Notes under the pieces: model-generated
Database searches by the model: none
The model's input: only the letters and a program-made list of their open reading frames with translations
What the model was told of the DNA's origin: nothing
Position numbers and translations under genes: made by a program
In this document: positions 42,186-52,301 of the stretch, one piece after another
Position numbering within the stretch: the stretch's first letter is position 1
How the letters are laid out: every line of letters starts with the position of its first letter
NCBI GenBank assembly: GCA_031422315.1
Contig: JANOQN010000024.1
Location: forward strand, 19,990 to 83,989
DNA from: JANNYA01 sp031422315
Lineage (GTDB): Bacteria > Pseudomonadota > Gammaproteobacteria > Xanthomonadales > SZUA-5
DNA: 64,000 nt
Direction: 5' to 3'

Positions 42186-42965
42186 TCAGGCTGGGCCTGT
42201 CTTCTCCCCACCCACATCCGTAAGTAACCTAGCAATTTCTTTCTTCACCACGCCGTAGCATTCGCAGACGCGCTGCTCAAGCCCGTGGCGCTCGAGTACG
42301 GCGATGTGACCGCGCCGATAGCGGATCAAACCCTTCGCTTGCAGTTGACCGGCGGCTTCGGTGATGCCTTCGCGCCGCACGCCGAGCATATTGGCGATTA
42401 GCTCTTGGGTAATGACCAGCTCAGGCAAGGGCGGGGTTGCGCCTTTGATTTGAGTGGCTAAGTTAACATCGGGTGTCAGTCGATCTAGTGTCAACAGCAG
42501 CCAGCGGCATAGCTGCTGCTCGATGCAGTGGTGTCGATTACAGACCGCCGACTGCGACATTTGCGTCATCAGCGCTTGGGTGTAGCGCAGCAGCAATTTT
42601 TGCAGCGCGCCGCCTTGATCAAACGCGGCTTTTAAGTGCTGGCGATCTATTCGAAATGCCAGCCCAGCCGTTTGCACTACCGCCGAGCTGGTGGTGCTAT
42701 TGCCGCCCATGAATAAGCTGACGCCAAGCATGCCTTCACGGCCGACACCGGCCGATTCTGCGGACGCGCCGGATTCGATCACGTAGTGCAAGGATATGAT
42801 CGCGCTGCTGGGGAAATAGGCATGGCTGAGCTGTTCGCCAGGTTCGTAGAGCATTTTTCCGAGCGGCAACGTCACTTGTTCCATGTTGAGCGCAAGTTGT
42901 TCGAGCTCCGCTGGCGGCAGCGCGGCGAGCAGGCGGTTTTGCAGCAGAATGCTGGCAGCTAGCAT
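42186..42965 (-). CDS. Crp/Fnr-family transcriptional regulator
   Basis: A 259-residue protein. The N-terminal cyclic-nucleotide-binding-like domain (about 15-125) begins LLAALPPAELEQLALNMEQVTLPLG and has YFPSSAIISLHYVIESGASAE. The long dimer helix covers about 125-165, and the C-terminal winged helix has ITQELIANMLGVRREGITEAAGQLQAKGLI. No Fe-S cysteine pattern is visible at the N-terminus. It is the last gene of a four-gene signalling operon, 27 bases after the REC-PAS gene. Its effector and targets are not known. Confidence 0.9.
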   Translation of the reverse strand: MLAASILLQNRLLAALPPAELEQLALNMEQVTLPLGKMLYEPGEQLSHAYFPSSAIISLHYVIESGASAESAGVGREGMLGVSLFMGGNSTTSSAVVQTAGLAFRIDRQHLKAAFDQGGALQKLLLRYTQALMTQMSQSAVCNRHHCIEQQLCRWLLLTLDRLTPDVNLATQIKGATPPLPELVITQELIANMLGVRREGITEAAGQLQAKGLIRYRRGHIAVLERHGLEQRVCECYGVVKKEIARLLTDVGGEKTGPA

Positions 42966-42992
42966 TGACTTAATCCTTTTGGATAGTTTTGG

Positions 42993-43844
42993 TTAATGCG
43001 CTTGGCTAGCGGAAATTTCAACGCCAACGCCGCGATAGCCCACGTAACGGCAGCCTTTATCGAACATCGGTTCACCGCTGACCCGAAATTGCTGCTTGCT
43101 GCCATCGGCATTGATGCGGCTAAAGATAAAATCGAGAAATGGCGCGCGTGCTTCCACGCGTTCGCGCAGCACTTCGCGCTCGGCTTCATTCCAGCCTGCA
43201 GCGGTGTTGCCAGATAGGTTCGCATCTGGCGTGTTTCGGGTTAACCCGCCGACTTGGATGCCGAGCATTTCTAACGCCGGGCCAGATACTTTAGTGAAGC
43301 TGCCGGCATCGTCTTGTTCCCAGTACCAGTCGGAGGCCAGCTCGGTCAAGCTGCGGTAGCGGGCTTCGCTTTCGCGCAGCTCTGCAGTGCGCTCTTGCAC
43401 GGTTTTCTCCAGCTCCACCGCGTGCTGTTCGAGCTTTTTGTACAGCAAGCGAACTTCCAGCATGTTGTGGATGCGGGTTTTTACTTCGATTAAATCGAAG
43501 GGTTTGCTAATGAAATCTTTCGCGCCAGATTGCAAAGCCTGAAGTTTATGCGCCGGCTGAGCGGTCAGCACAATAACGGGCACATAGGCATCGCTTATGT
43601 TGGTTTTCAGCGCGGCCAATACCTGAAAGCCATCCATGACCGGCATTTGTAGATCGAGCAAGATCAAATCAAAGCCAATTTTACGGTGCAGCGCACAGAC
43701 TTCCTCAGGATTCATGGTGCTCTGGAAGTTGCTGTAACCTGCGTCGCTTAATAAGCTTTCTAATAACATGACGTTGGATTCTTGATCGTCGACAATTAAA
43801 ATACGCGCGGCGATTATTTCTTCATGGCTGATCAGGGTGATCAT
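42993..43844 (-). CDS. REC-PAS response regulator without output domain
   Basis: A 283-residue protein. The receiver domain (about 13-130) has Asp64 in LILLDLQMPVMDG and a Lys in KDFISKPFDLIEVK. A coiled-coil linker (about 128-160) leads to a PAS domain (about 155-280) with YRGVGVEISA at its end. No DNA-binding, GGDEF, EAL or kinase domain follows. It overlaps the hybrid kinase by 4 bp, so it is a direct partner candidate. It may act by protein contact. There could be a missing third domain, but the stop is followed closely by the Crp-like gene. Confidence 0.9.
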   Translation of the reverse strand: MITLISHEEIIAARILIVDDQESNVMLLESLLSDAGYSNFQSTMNPEEVCALHRKIGFDLILLDLQMPVMDGFQVLAALKTNISDAYVPVIVLTAQPAHKLQALQSGAKDFISKPFDLIEVKTRIHNMLEVRLLYKKLEQHAVELEKTVQERTAELRESEARYRSLTELASDWYWEQDDAGSFTKVSGPALEMLGIQVGGLTRNTPDANLSGNTAAGWNEAEREVLRERVEARAPFLDFIFSRINADGSKQQFRVSGEPMFDKGCRYVGYRGVGVEISASQAH

Positions 43845-46204
43845 TGGATTTCCTTGTTTTTTGTTTGGTTAATGCCAGGGTTTGACCCGGCTGGATCTGA
43901 TTCGGTGGGGCTTGACGCGCTGGTGTGTTCGCCGACGTAGCTCATTTCAGCGGTGCGCGCTGCAAACGCCAGCGCCGAATCTAAGGTATTCAGAAAATCG
44001 CGTACCCGAATGGGTTTAGTCAGGTAATGAAAGAAACCGAGCTGCAAGCCGTGTTCAATATCGCTCGGCATGGCATTGGCGCTGAGCGCTATCACCGGTA
44101 TGTGTTTGGTCAGCACATCGCCCTGCAAGATTTGCAGCGCTTGTATGCCACTAATGCCGGGCAGATTGATATCCATCAAAATTACGTCCGGCTGCAGCGA
44201 GCGCGCAAATTCAACGCCAACGCTCCCATCGGTGGCGCTAATCAAGCGCAAATCGCTGCGCATCGCTACTAATTGCGCAACTAGCTCTAAATTCGCCGGA
44301 TTATCCTCAACGTAAAGCAGCGCACGCGTAGCGGCACCGTCGTTGTCGAAACCTTTGATAGCCCTTTGCGGGCCGCTAATGTGCATCGGATCTGATGCGG
44401 TAAACTGCGGCGCTGCGCTCGCGTGCAGCTCAATCCAAAACAAGGTGCCGACATCCACCACGCTTTCGACGCCAATGCTGCCGCCCATGAGCTCTACTAG
44501 CCGTTTAGTGACCACCAAACCAATGCCGGTGCCTTCTTCAACGCCGGTTTCTTTGCCGAGTCGATTAAACGGTTGGAATAAATGCGCCATTTGCTCAAGA
44601 GCCATGCCAGCACCGGTATCGCGTACGCCAAAGCGCAGCGTGTCAGGCCGCACCAAATCACATTCAATCGTGACTGAGCCATGCGGGCGATTATATTTAA
44701 TCGCGTTCAGCAACAAATTCAGTAATACCTGTTTAAAGCGAGTGCGATCCGCGCTGACAAACACGCCGCGATCTAAATTTGGGAAGTGCAGGGTAATGCC
44801 GCGTTTATGCGCCTGCGGCTCGATCATGGCGCGGCATTCAAGTAACAGGCTCGCTAAGGCAACCGGTTCCTGCGATAGCATCACATTGCCTGACTCAATC
44901 ATCGATAGATCTAAAATTTCATTGATCAAATCTAGCAAATACCAGCCCGCTTTTAGTATTTGATCGACATTGCGTTTTTGCTGCAGCGTCAACGGCGATG
45001 TGCCAATTTCCAACATCTGCGCAAAGCCCAATATGGCATTTAGCGGCGTGCGCAGCTCGTGGCTCATGCTGGATAAAAAGGTAGATTTCGCCTGGCTGGC
45101 TTTTTCAGCAGTCGCCATTGCGCGCTCGAGCGTGGCGTTTTTATCGACGAGTATTTGATCTAGCTTGGCCCACTGCATTTCCGCCGTTTTTCGATCAGTC
45201 ACGTCGTTAAAAATAATCGCGACGCAATGCTCAAACGCTTCACCCTGGCGCGTGGCGTGTACTTCAAACCATCGGCTCAGGGCTTTTGATTCTTTCGTTA
45301 TCCGGGCAGACTCGCCGGTTAGCGCAACCTGTGCGTAAAGATCAATCCAAAACTGTTCAATGTCTGGTTCCAGCTCGCGGATACGTTTGCCGGTGGCATT
45401 TGCCAACCCAGTTTGCTTTTCAAACGCGGGGTTCACTTCGATAAACCGGTAGTCGACCGGGTTTTGCTCGGCATCAAAAACGACTTTGACGATGCAAAAG
45501 CCCTCATCAATCGAGGCAAACAGGTTGCGATAGCGCGCTTGATATTCTTGGATGACCGTTTCCGACGCTTTGCGCGCGGAAATATCGTTGATTACTAAGC
45601 GAATCTGCGGAATTGCGGCGTTTTGTTCGAGCGTAGCGGTGACCAGCGTCCAAAAGGGTTTGCCCGCCGCAGTTTGCATTTGCAAATCAAAACTGATCGG
45701 CACGCCTTCTTCAAGCAGCTTATTGCGCTGAAAGTAAAAACAATCTTGAGTGGCATCCGTAATAAAACGATTGATCGGCTGGTTCACCAAATCCCGCCGC
45801 GACACGCCAAACAGCGCTGCAGCGGTTAAATTGGCCTCAACAATCATGCCTGGCTCACTGAGCGTGCAATAACCCACCGGCGCTAAATCGTACAAATCAA
45901 AATAGCGCGCTTTGACGGCATCTAACTCAGCTTGGGAACGCCGCAGCTCTTCGTTTTGCATCTCAAGTTCAATCTGCACCACTTGCAGCTCGTACATTTT
46001 TTGCCGCATGGCTTCAGGCGTGGTGAGCCGTGCGCTATCTTCGGCCAGTTCGTTGAGGGTGTGCAAATGTCTGGGCCTTTTTTGATCGATCACATGCTCA
46101 GCGCGCTGGCGCAGCGTTTGGATTTCTTTGGCTTGTTTGGCGAGTTGTTCGTTGGCAAGTTGCTGGCGGACAAATGCATCGTTGCTTGAATTACTTTCAG
46201 TCAT
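43841..46204 (-). CDS. Hybrid histidine kinase (PAS-PAS-HisKA-HATPase-REC)
   Basis: A 787-residue soluble kinase. Coiled coil (about 10-95) leads to PAS 1 (about 98-215) and PAS 2 (about 222-340). The phosphoacceptor is His382 in SSMSHELRTPLNAILGF. The ATP-binding domain (about 485-600) has NLLLNAIKYN, RDTGAGM and GTGIGLVV. The C-terminal receiver (about 627-745) has Asp678 in VILMDINLPGISG. There are no membrane helices. It overlaps the CheB-CheR fusion upstream and the REC-PAS gene downstream by 4 bp each, so these are stoichiometric partners. Confidence 0.94.
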   Translation of the reverse strand: MTESNSSNDAFVRQQLANEQLAKQAKEIQTLRQRAEHVIDQKRPRHLHTLNELAEDSARLTTPEAMRQKMYELQVVQIELEMQNEELRRSQAELDAVKARYFDLYDLAPVGYCTLSEPGMIVEANLTAAALFGVSRRDLVNQPINRFITDATQDCFYFQRNKLLEEGVPISFDLQMQTAAGKPFWTLVTATLEQNAAIPQIRLVINDISARKASETVIQEYQARYRNLFASIDEGFCIVKVVFDAEQNPVDYRFIEVNPAFEKQTGLANATGKRIRELEPDIEQFWIDLYAQVALTGESARITKESKALSRWFEVHATRQGEAFEHCVAIIFNDVTDRKTAEMQWAKLDQILVDKNATLERAMATAEKASQAKSTFLSSMSHELRTPLNAILGFAQMLEIGTSPLTLQQKRNVDQILKAGWYLLDLINEILDLSMIESGNVMLSQEPVALASLLLECRAMIEPQAHKRGITLHFPNLDRGVFVSADRTRFKQVLLNLLLNAIKYNRPHGSVTIECDLVRPDTLRFGVRDTGAGMALEQMAHLFQPFNRLGKETGVEEGTGIGLVVTKRLVELMGGSIGVESVVDVGTLFWIELHASAAPQFTASDPMHISGPQRAIKGFDNDGAATRALLYVEDNPANLELVAQLVAMRSDLRLISATDGSVGVEFARSLQPDVILMDINLPGISGIQALQILQGDVLTKHIPVIALSANAMPSDIEHGLQLGFFHYLTKPIRVRDFLNTLDSALAFAARTAEMSYVGEHTSASSPTESDPAGSNPGINQTKNKEIQ

Positions 46205-49200
46205 AGGTTTGCTGCCTCAGTGCTGCGTTCGGTGCTGGCAATCGCATAGACGTGCCCATCCGGCTGCACTAGCGCGGTCGAGGTCAGCGATATGCGCAGG
46301 GTACTACCATTTTTTGTGAGCCGCTCAGTCAGATAGGGCTCAATAATTTGCGCGCGGCTGAGCTGCTCCACCTGCGCCAGCGCGTTATCGCGCAGCGCTT
46401 TGGGTATGCGATCTTTAGTGTTCATTTGCAGCGCTTCGGCCTCAGTCCAGCCGTACATACGCACCGCGCCCGGGTTCCAGGCGGTGATGCGCCCGCTTAA
46501 GTCTTGCACCAAAATCGCATCGGAGGCATCGCGCACCACCACGGCTAAGCGCAGCAAATCATTCGCTTTACGCAGTGCCTCCCGCGCGCGTACCACTTCG
46601 GTTGTTTCGACGAAAGTGATGACCGCGCCTTCGATGACGTTTTCGAGAGTTCGGTAGGGCAAAATTCTGAGGGTGTAGTGTTTTGATTCAACTAGCTTGG
46701 CTGCGTTTGGCTTTGCGGCATCACTCGTTTCGATCGGTTTGATCTGCACATCAATTTCTTTCGCAATGAGGGTTTTCAATACGCCCTGAATATCGCTGAC
46801 CAGCGAATCGTAGCCAATCATATTCGACATGATATGGCCAACGTGGCGGCCAATGTCGTTCGGTATTAGATTGATCATCTCGGTGGCGGCTGGCGTGAAG
46901 CGCATGATTCGCAGCGCATGGTCAACGAACACCGTGCCAATGCCGGTGCCGGCCAGCAGGTTATTCATATCGTTATTGACGCGCGACAGATCATGCACCT
47001 TACTTTGCAGCTCGGTGTTCACCGTGCTCAGTTCTTCATTGATCGATTGCAGCTCTTCTTTTGAGGTTTCCAATTCTTCGTTGGTAGATTGCAATTCTTC
47101 ATTGACCGATTGCATTTCTTCATTGGAAGATTTCAGCTCCTCATTCGAGGTTTCTAAGGCTTCTTTGGCGGCCAATAAAAACTCATCTTTCGCGCGCAAG
47201 GCTTCATGCAGCTCAGCAATTTGGCCGCTGGCATCTTTGCCGCGCCAAAGCGTGCTGGGGCTGTTTGAGTCGCCTGCTTGGGCTTGCTCAGCATCAATCG
47301 CCTCAGCTTCGCCAACTGCACTTACCGCTTTGAGCATGACCAAGTAAAGCGGTGTTGCATGCCGAATTGGCGTGTGCTGGATCACATTATCCGGCAGCGC
47401 CGCGCCCTGACTTACCTCGAGTTTGCAAACGGCCACGTTGACTAGCGTGTGGTGCCCGTTGGTTTTAACGCGCAAGCCCATCGCGCTGACCTGGTCTTTA
47501 CCGCTGGTTGCTTGATGCAAGCAGCGGCTGAGCTCGCCGCGTAGGCCTTCGCGCGCCATTTTTAGAATGTTATTGATGCCCGCTTCCCCGGCGCTGGGTT
47601 CTAAGAACATGCCGGTGCGCCCGTGCAGGTACAAGATATCGCCAAAGCCATTGATCAGCGCGCCGGCTAGCTCGCCGTATTGCAACAGCGCCTGCTCGGT
47701 CAGCTCGCGCAGCGATAGCTTGGCGCGTTGAAATGGCTTGTTTGGCGCTGGCATGGCGGTGTCACTCTTGGCGGGCCTGCTTGATGAGCCTACGATAGGC
47801 AAAATGCGCTCAAGCGCAGCGCGCTTTGCGCCTTGGAAATCTTCATTGCGCTGATATAACTTTGATTTGCGATCAAACACGGCAAATAGCTCAGTGCTGT
47901 CGCCCGCTGTTTCAGAGGTTCCTAAAAACAAAATTCCGCCTGGATTGAGCGCGTAGTGAAATAGCGAAATAAGCTTCTTTTGTAGCTCAGAATTCAGATA
48001 AATCAATAAGTTACGACAGGTTACAAGATCAAGCTTGGAAAATGGCGGATTCTTAATAACGTTGTGTTCGGAGAAAATCAGCATATCGCGGATTGCTTTA
48101 TTGATCCGATAGCTCGCGCCATCTGGATCAATCGTGAAAAACCGCGCCAAGCGTTCCGGTGTGATATCGCTGGCAATACTCGCAGGAAATACTCCGGCTC
48201 TGGCATAGCTGATCGCACGGCTATCAATATCGGAAGCAAACACTTGCAGCTGGTAATTTTGCTTGAGCGTTTCCATATGCTCATGCAATAAAATCGCAAT
48301 CGAATAGCCCTCTTCGCCGGTTGAGCAGCCGGTTGACCATACCCGCACCGCAGCGCCCGGGGCTTTGTTTTCAAACAGCTTAGGAATAACCCGCTGCGCC
48401 AGCACGGCGAAGCTTTCTGGATCTCTGAAAAAGCAGGTCACACCGATCAACAAATCACGAAACAGTGATTCCACCTCAAGTGGCGTTTGCTGCAAAAAAC
48501 GAACGTAATCGTCAATCGCTTTGATCTGATGCACCGCCATGCGCCGCTCAATGCGCCTGCATATCGTGCTCGGCTTGTAGTTGGAGAAATCATGTCCGGT
48601 TTGCGTGCGCAGTAAGATGAAGATCTTTTTCAGCGCACTTTCGCTATGTACTACTGCGCCCGAATTTGCCAGCCCAGCATTCGCCTGCGGCAAATTACCG
48701 AACGCTTGCGCGACATAGCGCATCAACTGTGCAGGCATGTCTGCCGGTGCCAGCGTGTAATCCACCAGCCCGGTGGCCACCGCGCTTTGCGGCATGCCAT
48801 CAAAGGCGCTGGATTCGGGCAGCTGCGCCATCACCATCCCGCCTTCGCTTTTAATCGCACGCAGCCCGGCCGTGCCATCACTCCCGGTGCCCGATAGCAC
48901 GATGCCAATCGCGCGCTCACGCTGATCTTGGGCGAGTGATCGGAAGAAATAATCAATCGGCAGGCGGTGCCCGCGCGCGGCAGAGGGTTCAAGCAAATGC
49001 AGTGCGCCGCCTAAAAATGCCATATCGCGGTTTGGCGGAATAATATAGGCGCAATTGACTTGTACCTGCATGCCATCCTCAACCTCAAACACCTGCATGC
49101 GGGTATTGCGCTGGATGAGCTCAGTCAAAATACTTTTGTGATCCGGCGCTAAGTGTTGCACCAACACGAACGCCATACCGGTGTCTTGGTCATTTGGCAT

Positions 49201-49356
49201 GCCGTCAAAGAACTCACTAAACGCTGCAAGGCCGCCGGCTGAGGCGCCAATGCCAACAATGGCAAAGCCATCCGCGCCAGTGGGCGCTGGCGAAGGGGCT
49301 GGTTCAGCAACCGCTTGCGGCAGGGGCGGGTCGCCTTTGGCTATTTCATTGGGCAT
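46201..49356 (-). CDS. CheB-CheR-PAS fusion signalling protein
   Basis: A 1051-residue fusion. The methylesterase domain (about 30-215) has Ser39 in GASAGG, His68 in QHLAPDHKS and Asp160 in SGTGSDGTAGL, so its catalytic triad is complete. The CheR methyltransferase domain (about 240-505) has WSTGCSTGEEGYSIAILLHE for SAM and IKNPPFSKLDLVTCRNLLIYL. A long helical segment (about 725-805) repeats the heptad-like NEEL/SNEE pattern, which is a coiled coil. Two PAS domains follow (about 815-925 and 935-1045). It is the first gene of the operon. No CheA, CheW or chemoreceptor gene is nearby, so a role other than flagellar chemotaxis is likely. Confidence 0.94.
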   Translation of the reverse strand: MPNEIAKGDPPLPQAVAEPAPSPAPTGADGFAIVGIGASAGGLAAFSEFFDGMPNDQDTGMAFVLVQHLAPDHKSILTELIQRNTRMQVFEVEDGMQVQVNCAYIIPPNRDMAFLGGALHLLEPSAARGHRLPIDYFFRSLAQDQRERAIGIVLSGTGSDGTAGLRAIKSEGGMVMAQLPESSAFDGMPQSAVATGLVDYTLAPADMPAQLMRYVAQAFGNLPQANAGLANSGAVVHSESALKKIFILLRTQTGHDFSNYKPSTICRRIERRMAVHQIKAIDDYVRFLQQTPLEVESLFRDLLIGVTCFFRDPESFAVLAQRVIPKLFENKAPGAAVRVWSTGCSTGEEGYSIAILLHEHMETLKQNYQLQVFASDIDSRAISYARAGVFPASIASDITPERLARFFTIDPDGASYRINKAIRDMLIFSEHNVIKNPPFSKLDLVTCRNLLIYLNSELQKKLISLFHYALNPGGILFLGTSETAGDSTELFAVFDRKSKLYQRNEDFQGAKRAALERILPIVGSSSRPAKSDTAMPAPNKPFQRAKLSLRELTEQALLQYGELAGALINGFGDILYLHGRTGMFLEPSAGEAGINNILKMAREGLRGELSRCLHQATSGKDQVSAMGLRVKTNGHHTLVNVAVCKLEVSQGAALPDNVIQHTPIRHATPLYLVMLKAVSAVGEAEAIDAEQAQAGDSNSPSTLWRGKDASGQIAELHEALRAKDEFLLAAKEALETSNEELKSSNEEMQSVNEELQSTNEELETSKEELQSINEELSTVNTELQSKVHDLSRVNNDMNNLLAGTGIGTVFVDHALRIMRFTPAATEMINLIPNDIGRHVGHIMSNMIGYDSLVSDIQGVLKTLIAKEIDVQIKPIETSDAAKPNAAKLVESKHYTLRILPYRTLENVIEGAVITFVETTEVVRAREALRKANDLLRLAVVVRDASDAILVQDLSGRITAWNPGAVRMYGWTEAEALQMNTKDRIPKALRDNALAQVEQLSRAQIIEPYLTERLTKNGSTLRISLTSTALVQPDGHVYAIASTERSTEAANL

Positions 49357-49489
49357 TCTGATTCCTATTTAAAGCATCATTGTGCGCCATCAAAGCGGCT
49401 TCCGTGCGCTAACGAACGTAAGTAAAGCGTATCAACTGCGAGCATCCGCGCAGATTCAGCCCGCTTACTTCGCTAAAGGACATGACAAC

Positions 49490-50341
49490 ATGCACCATCT
49501 CAGCACATCCGACGACACCAAGCTCTACTTCAAAGACTGGCAGGCAGCGGCGGTTGATACCGAAGCCAGCACACCAAAGCGCACCGTGGTGCTGCTATCT
49601 GGCTGGCCATTGTCCGCCGACAGCTGGGAAGACCAAGCGCACGCACTAGCGGCGGCCGGGCACCGCGTGATTGCCTATGATCGCCGGGGTTTTGGGCGCT
49701 CATCACAGCCATTCACAGGCTATGACTACGATACGCTGGCGGATGATCTACACGCCGTGTTGGAGCGAACCCAAGCGCACAACGTGGTGCTGGTGGGATT
49801 TTCGATGGGCGGCGGTGAAGTGGTGCGCTATTTGGCAAAGTACCCGGAAAACAACGTGATTAAAGCCGCGCTGATAGCTTCAGTGGTGCCTTTTAAAGTG
49901 GTGGTGGGTGCTGATGCGTCTGGCAATGCCAATGCGGCATACGAGCAAACCAAACAGGCGATTTTAAAAGATCGCCCGGCGTTTTTCAGCGGCCTTTTCG
50001 ACAAGTTTTTTGGTGTTAGCAAGGGCGCGGAAGCGGTTAGTCCTGAACTACTTCTTTGGGCGCGTTCGATTGCGCTGCAGGGATGTTTGCCTGCTACCTT
50101 AGGCTGCTTGAAGGCGTTTTCCCACACGAATTTTGATGCGGATTTGCCTGCAATCAAAGTGCCGTTACTGGTGCTGCATGGCAGTAGCGATAAAATTGTT
50201 CCGGTAACCGATGCTGGTCGCAAAAAGCTTGAAGCGCTGCCATTGGCGCAACTGATCGTTTACCCAGATGCACCGCACGGATTGTTCGCCACCCACAAAA
50301 CACGGCTAACCCAGGATTTGCTGAAGTTTGTTGAGAGCTAG
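49490..50341 (+). CDS. Alpha/beta hydrolase (non-haem chloroperoxidase-like)
   Basis: A 283-residue protein from the ATG at 49490, which has an AAAGGA ribosome binding site and starts as expected for the family (LSTSDDTKLYFKDWQ); the longer frame to 49382 adds 36 poorly conserved residues. Motifs: SGWPLSADSWEDQ (oxyanion), IAYDRRGFGRSSQP, the nucleophile elbow VGFSMGGGEVVRYLAKYP, the Asp in HGSSDKIVPV and the His in DAPHGLFATH. No signal peptide. The gene faces away from the CheB-CheR operon and converges with ilvA. Substrate unknown. Confidence 0.9.
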   Translation: MHHLSTSDDTKLYFKDWQAAAVDTEASTPKRTVVLLSGWPLSADSWEDQAHALAAAGHRVIAYDRRGFGRSSQPFTGYDYDTLADDLHAVLERTQAHNVVLVGFSMGGGEVVRYLAKYPENNVIKAALIASVVPFKVVVGADASGNANAAYEQTKQAILKDRPAFFSGLFDKFFGVSKGAEAVSPELLLWARSIALQGCLPATLGCLKAFSHTNFDADLPAIKVPLLVLHGSSDKIVPVTDAGRKKLEALPLAQLIVYPDAPHGLFATHKTRLTQDLLKFVES

Positions 50342-50403
50342 CGAAGCGTTTGAGGCTTTTGAAGTTGGCATGTGCGACGTTTTTCGAAAATTTATTCGAT
50401 CGA

Positions 50404-51963
50404 TTAGGTGCGTAAAAACTGCGCCAGCGCTGGATTGTCCGTCTCTTCAACTCGGGCAAAGCCTAAATCATCCAGTCTAGCTTCAAATTCTGCGCTGTCG
50501 CTTGGCTCGACTTGAAAGCCTGCCAAAACCCGCCCGTAGGCTGCGCCATGATTGCGATAGTGAAACAGCGTGATGTTGTAGCGTCCCGAAAGTCGTTCTA
50601 AAAAACTCAGCAGTGCGCCTGGGCGCTCAGGAAATTCAAAGCGAAAAATCCGCTCTGGCAAGCTTGCGCCCAAGCGCCCGCCGACCAAATGCCGCACGTG
50701 CAGCTTCGCAGCTTCGTTATCACTAAAATCAAAAACCTGATAATTTTGTGTGCGCAAATCCGCCAGCACGCTGAGCCGCTCCGACGCGCCTTGGCGCAAC
50801 GCAAGGCCAACAAACACCTGCGCGCTGGCATTTTCCACGTAGCGATAGTTGAACTCGGTTATAGCGCGCTTGCCCAAGCTTCGGCAAAACTGCAAAAAGC
50901 TGCCCGGCTGCTCAGGAATTGTCACGCCAAACACCGCTTCGGACTGCTGACCAATCTCCGCGCGCTCCGCTACGTGTCTCAGGCGATCAAAATTCATGTT
51001 CGCGCCGCAAACAATGCTAACCAAATTAAGCCCAGGTTGGCGTTCTTGTGCCGCGCACCACTGCTTGATGCCAGCCAATGCGAGCGCGCCTGCGGGCTCA
51101 ACCACGGTTCGGGTTTCTTCAAAAATATCGCGAATCGCCGCGCAAACTTGATCGGTATTGACCAGCACCATTTCATCGACGCAGCGCAGCGCCACGCGAA
51201 ACGGGTGATCGCCAATGCGTTTGACCGCCACGCCATCGACAAACAGCCCGACTTGACTCAGCGTGACAGGCTGGCCGGCAATTAACGCTGCATGCAAACA
51301 CGCAGCATCAATCGGCTCTACGCCGATGATTTTGACTTCCGGGCGCAACGCTTTGATCCACGCAGCAATGCCGGCAATCAAGCCGCCGCCGCCCACCGGC
51401 ACGAAAATTACATCGATTGTTTGCGCTTGACGGCATAGCTCCATCGCGATCGTGCCTTGCCCGGCGATCACATCTGGATCGTCAAACGGATGCACCATAA
51501 CCAAGCCGCGCGCTGCGGCTAAATGAGCGCCGTGCGCCGCCGCATCATCGTAGCTATCGCCGTGCAGCACCACTTCAGCACCCAATGCGCGCACCGCGTC
51601 GATCTTGATCGGCGGCGTCGTTTGCGGCATCACGATCACTGCATTAATACCAAGATGCTGCGCCGCCAACGCCACGCCCTGCGCGTGATTGCCCGCCGAC
51701 ACCGCCAATACGCCCAATGCGCGCGCCGCCGCATCCAATTTCAGCAGTTTGTTGTACGCCCCGCGCAGCTTAAAAGAAAACACCGCTTGGGTATCTTCCC
51801 GCTTGAGCCAAATCTGCTGGCCCAAGCGCGCGCTGATTTTTTTACCCAGTTCGAGCTTGCTTTCGATCACTAAATCGTAAATCGACGCATTCAAAATTGC
51901 GCGCAAATAATCCTGCAGCTCAGCGTCGGTCACTTGGCTCAGCTTCTCGTTTGGGTTCGTCAT
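50404..51963 (-). CDS. ilvA: Threonine ammonia-lyase, biosynthetic
   Basis: A 519-residue PLP enzyme that deaminates threonine to 2-oxobutanoate, the first step of isoleucine synthesis. The start at 51963 (MTNPNEKLSQ) is preferred to a TTG at 51981. The PLP lysine lies in FSFKLRGAYNKLLKL (about 53-67), and SAGNHAQGVALAA and the glycine loop VGGGGLIAGIA are typical. The C-terminal 190 residues hold two ACT-like regulatory domains (about 330-405 and 425-505), the biosynthetic form that isoleucine inhibits. It is a single gene, convergent with the hydrolase gene. Confidence 0.95.
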   Translation of the reverse strand: MTNPNEKLSQVTDAELQDYLRAILNASIYDLVIESKLELGKKISARLGQQIWLKREDTQAVFSFKLRGAYNKLLKLDAAARALGVLAVSAGNHAQGVALAAQHLGINAVIVMPQTTPPIKIDAVRALGAEVVLHGDSYDDAAAHGAHLAAARGLVMVHPFDDPDVIAGQGTIAMELCRQAQTIDVIFVPVGGGGLIAGIAAWIKALRPEVKIIGVEPIDAACLHAALIAGQPVTLSQVGLFVDGVAVKRIGDHPFRVALRCVDEMVLVNTDQVCAAIRDIFEETRTVVEPAGALALAGIKQWCAAQERQPGLNLVSIVCGANMNFDRLRHVAERAEIGQQSEAVFGVTIPEQPGSFLQFCRSLGKRAITEFNYRYVENASAQVFVGLALRQGASERLSVLADLRTQNYQVFDFSDNEAAKLHVRHLVGGRLGASLPERIFRFEFPERPGALLSFLERLSGRYNITLFHYRNHGAAYGRVLAGFQVEPSDSAEFEARLDDLGFARVEETDNPALAQFLRT

Positions 51964-52301
51964 GCAAGGTAGCCAAGGCAAAATTCAGTGGTTGAAAGTA
52001 GAGCAAAACGCGTTAGCAACGCAAGCTAGCGGGCTCGATTGCGAACTCAAGCGAACTCCCGAAAACGTGTTGATGAGTTACGAAAAGATTTTGGCGTTTC
52101 TTGACCTGTATTTGAAGACCGCTAAGTGAGTGCACTAGATTGTGATTTTTATGTAAGTAATTGATTCTTTCGGGCGCACGCACAATTTCGTGTAACAATT
52201 CGTTCTGGAACTTCACGCTGCATGCCGCAGCGGATGCCACGCTTGATTGCCTGGGCAATAAGGCAATTAAATACCCTTGAATTTTTGCTAGGAGAACAGC
52301 T
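51964..52301. other. Intergenic region between ilvA and the DUF937-OmpA gene
   Basis: This is a divergent promoter region with no supported gene. A short hairpin is possible near 52242-52273 (GATTGCCT ... AGGCAATT). The downstream part ends in GCTAGGAGAACAGCT, the ribosome binding site of the OmpA-family gene. No leader peptide rich in branched-chain residues was seen before ilvA. Confidence 0.4.

Noticed and set aside
46201..49356. Part of a flagellar chemotaxis cluster
   Set aside because: No cheA, cheW, cheY, receptor or flagellar gene is present within the window.
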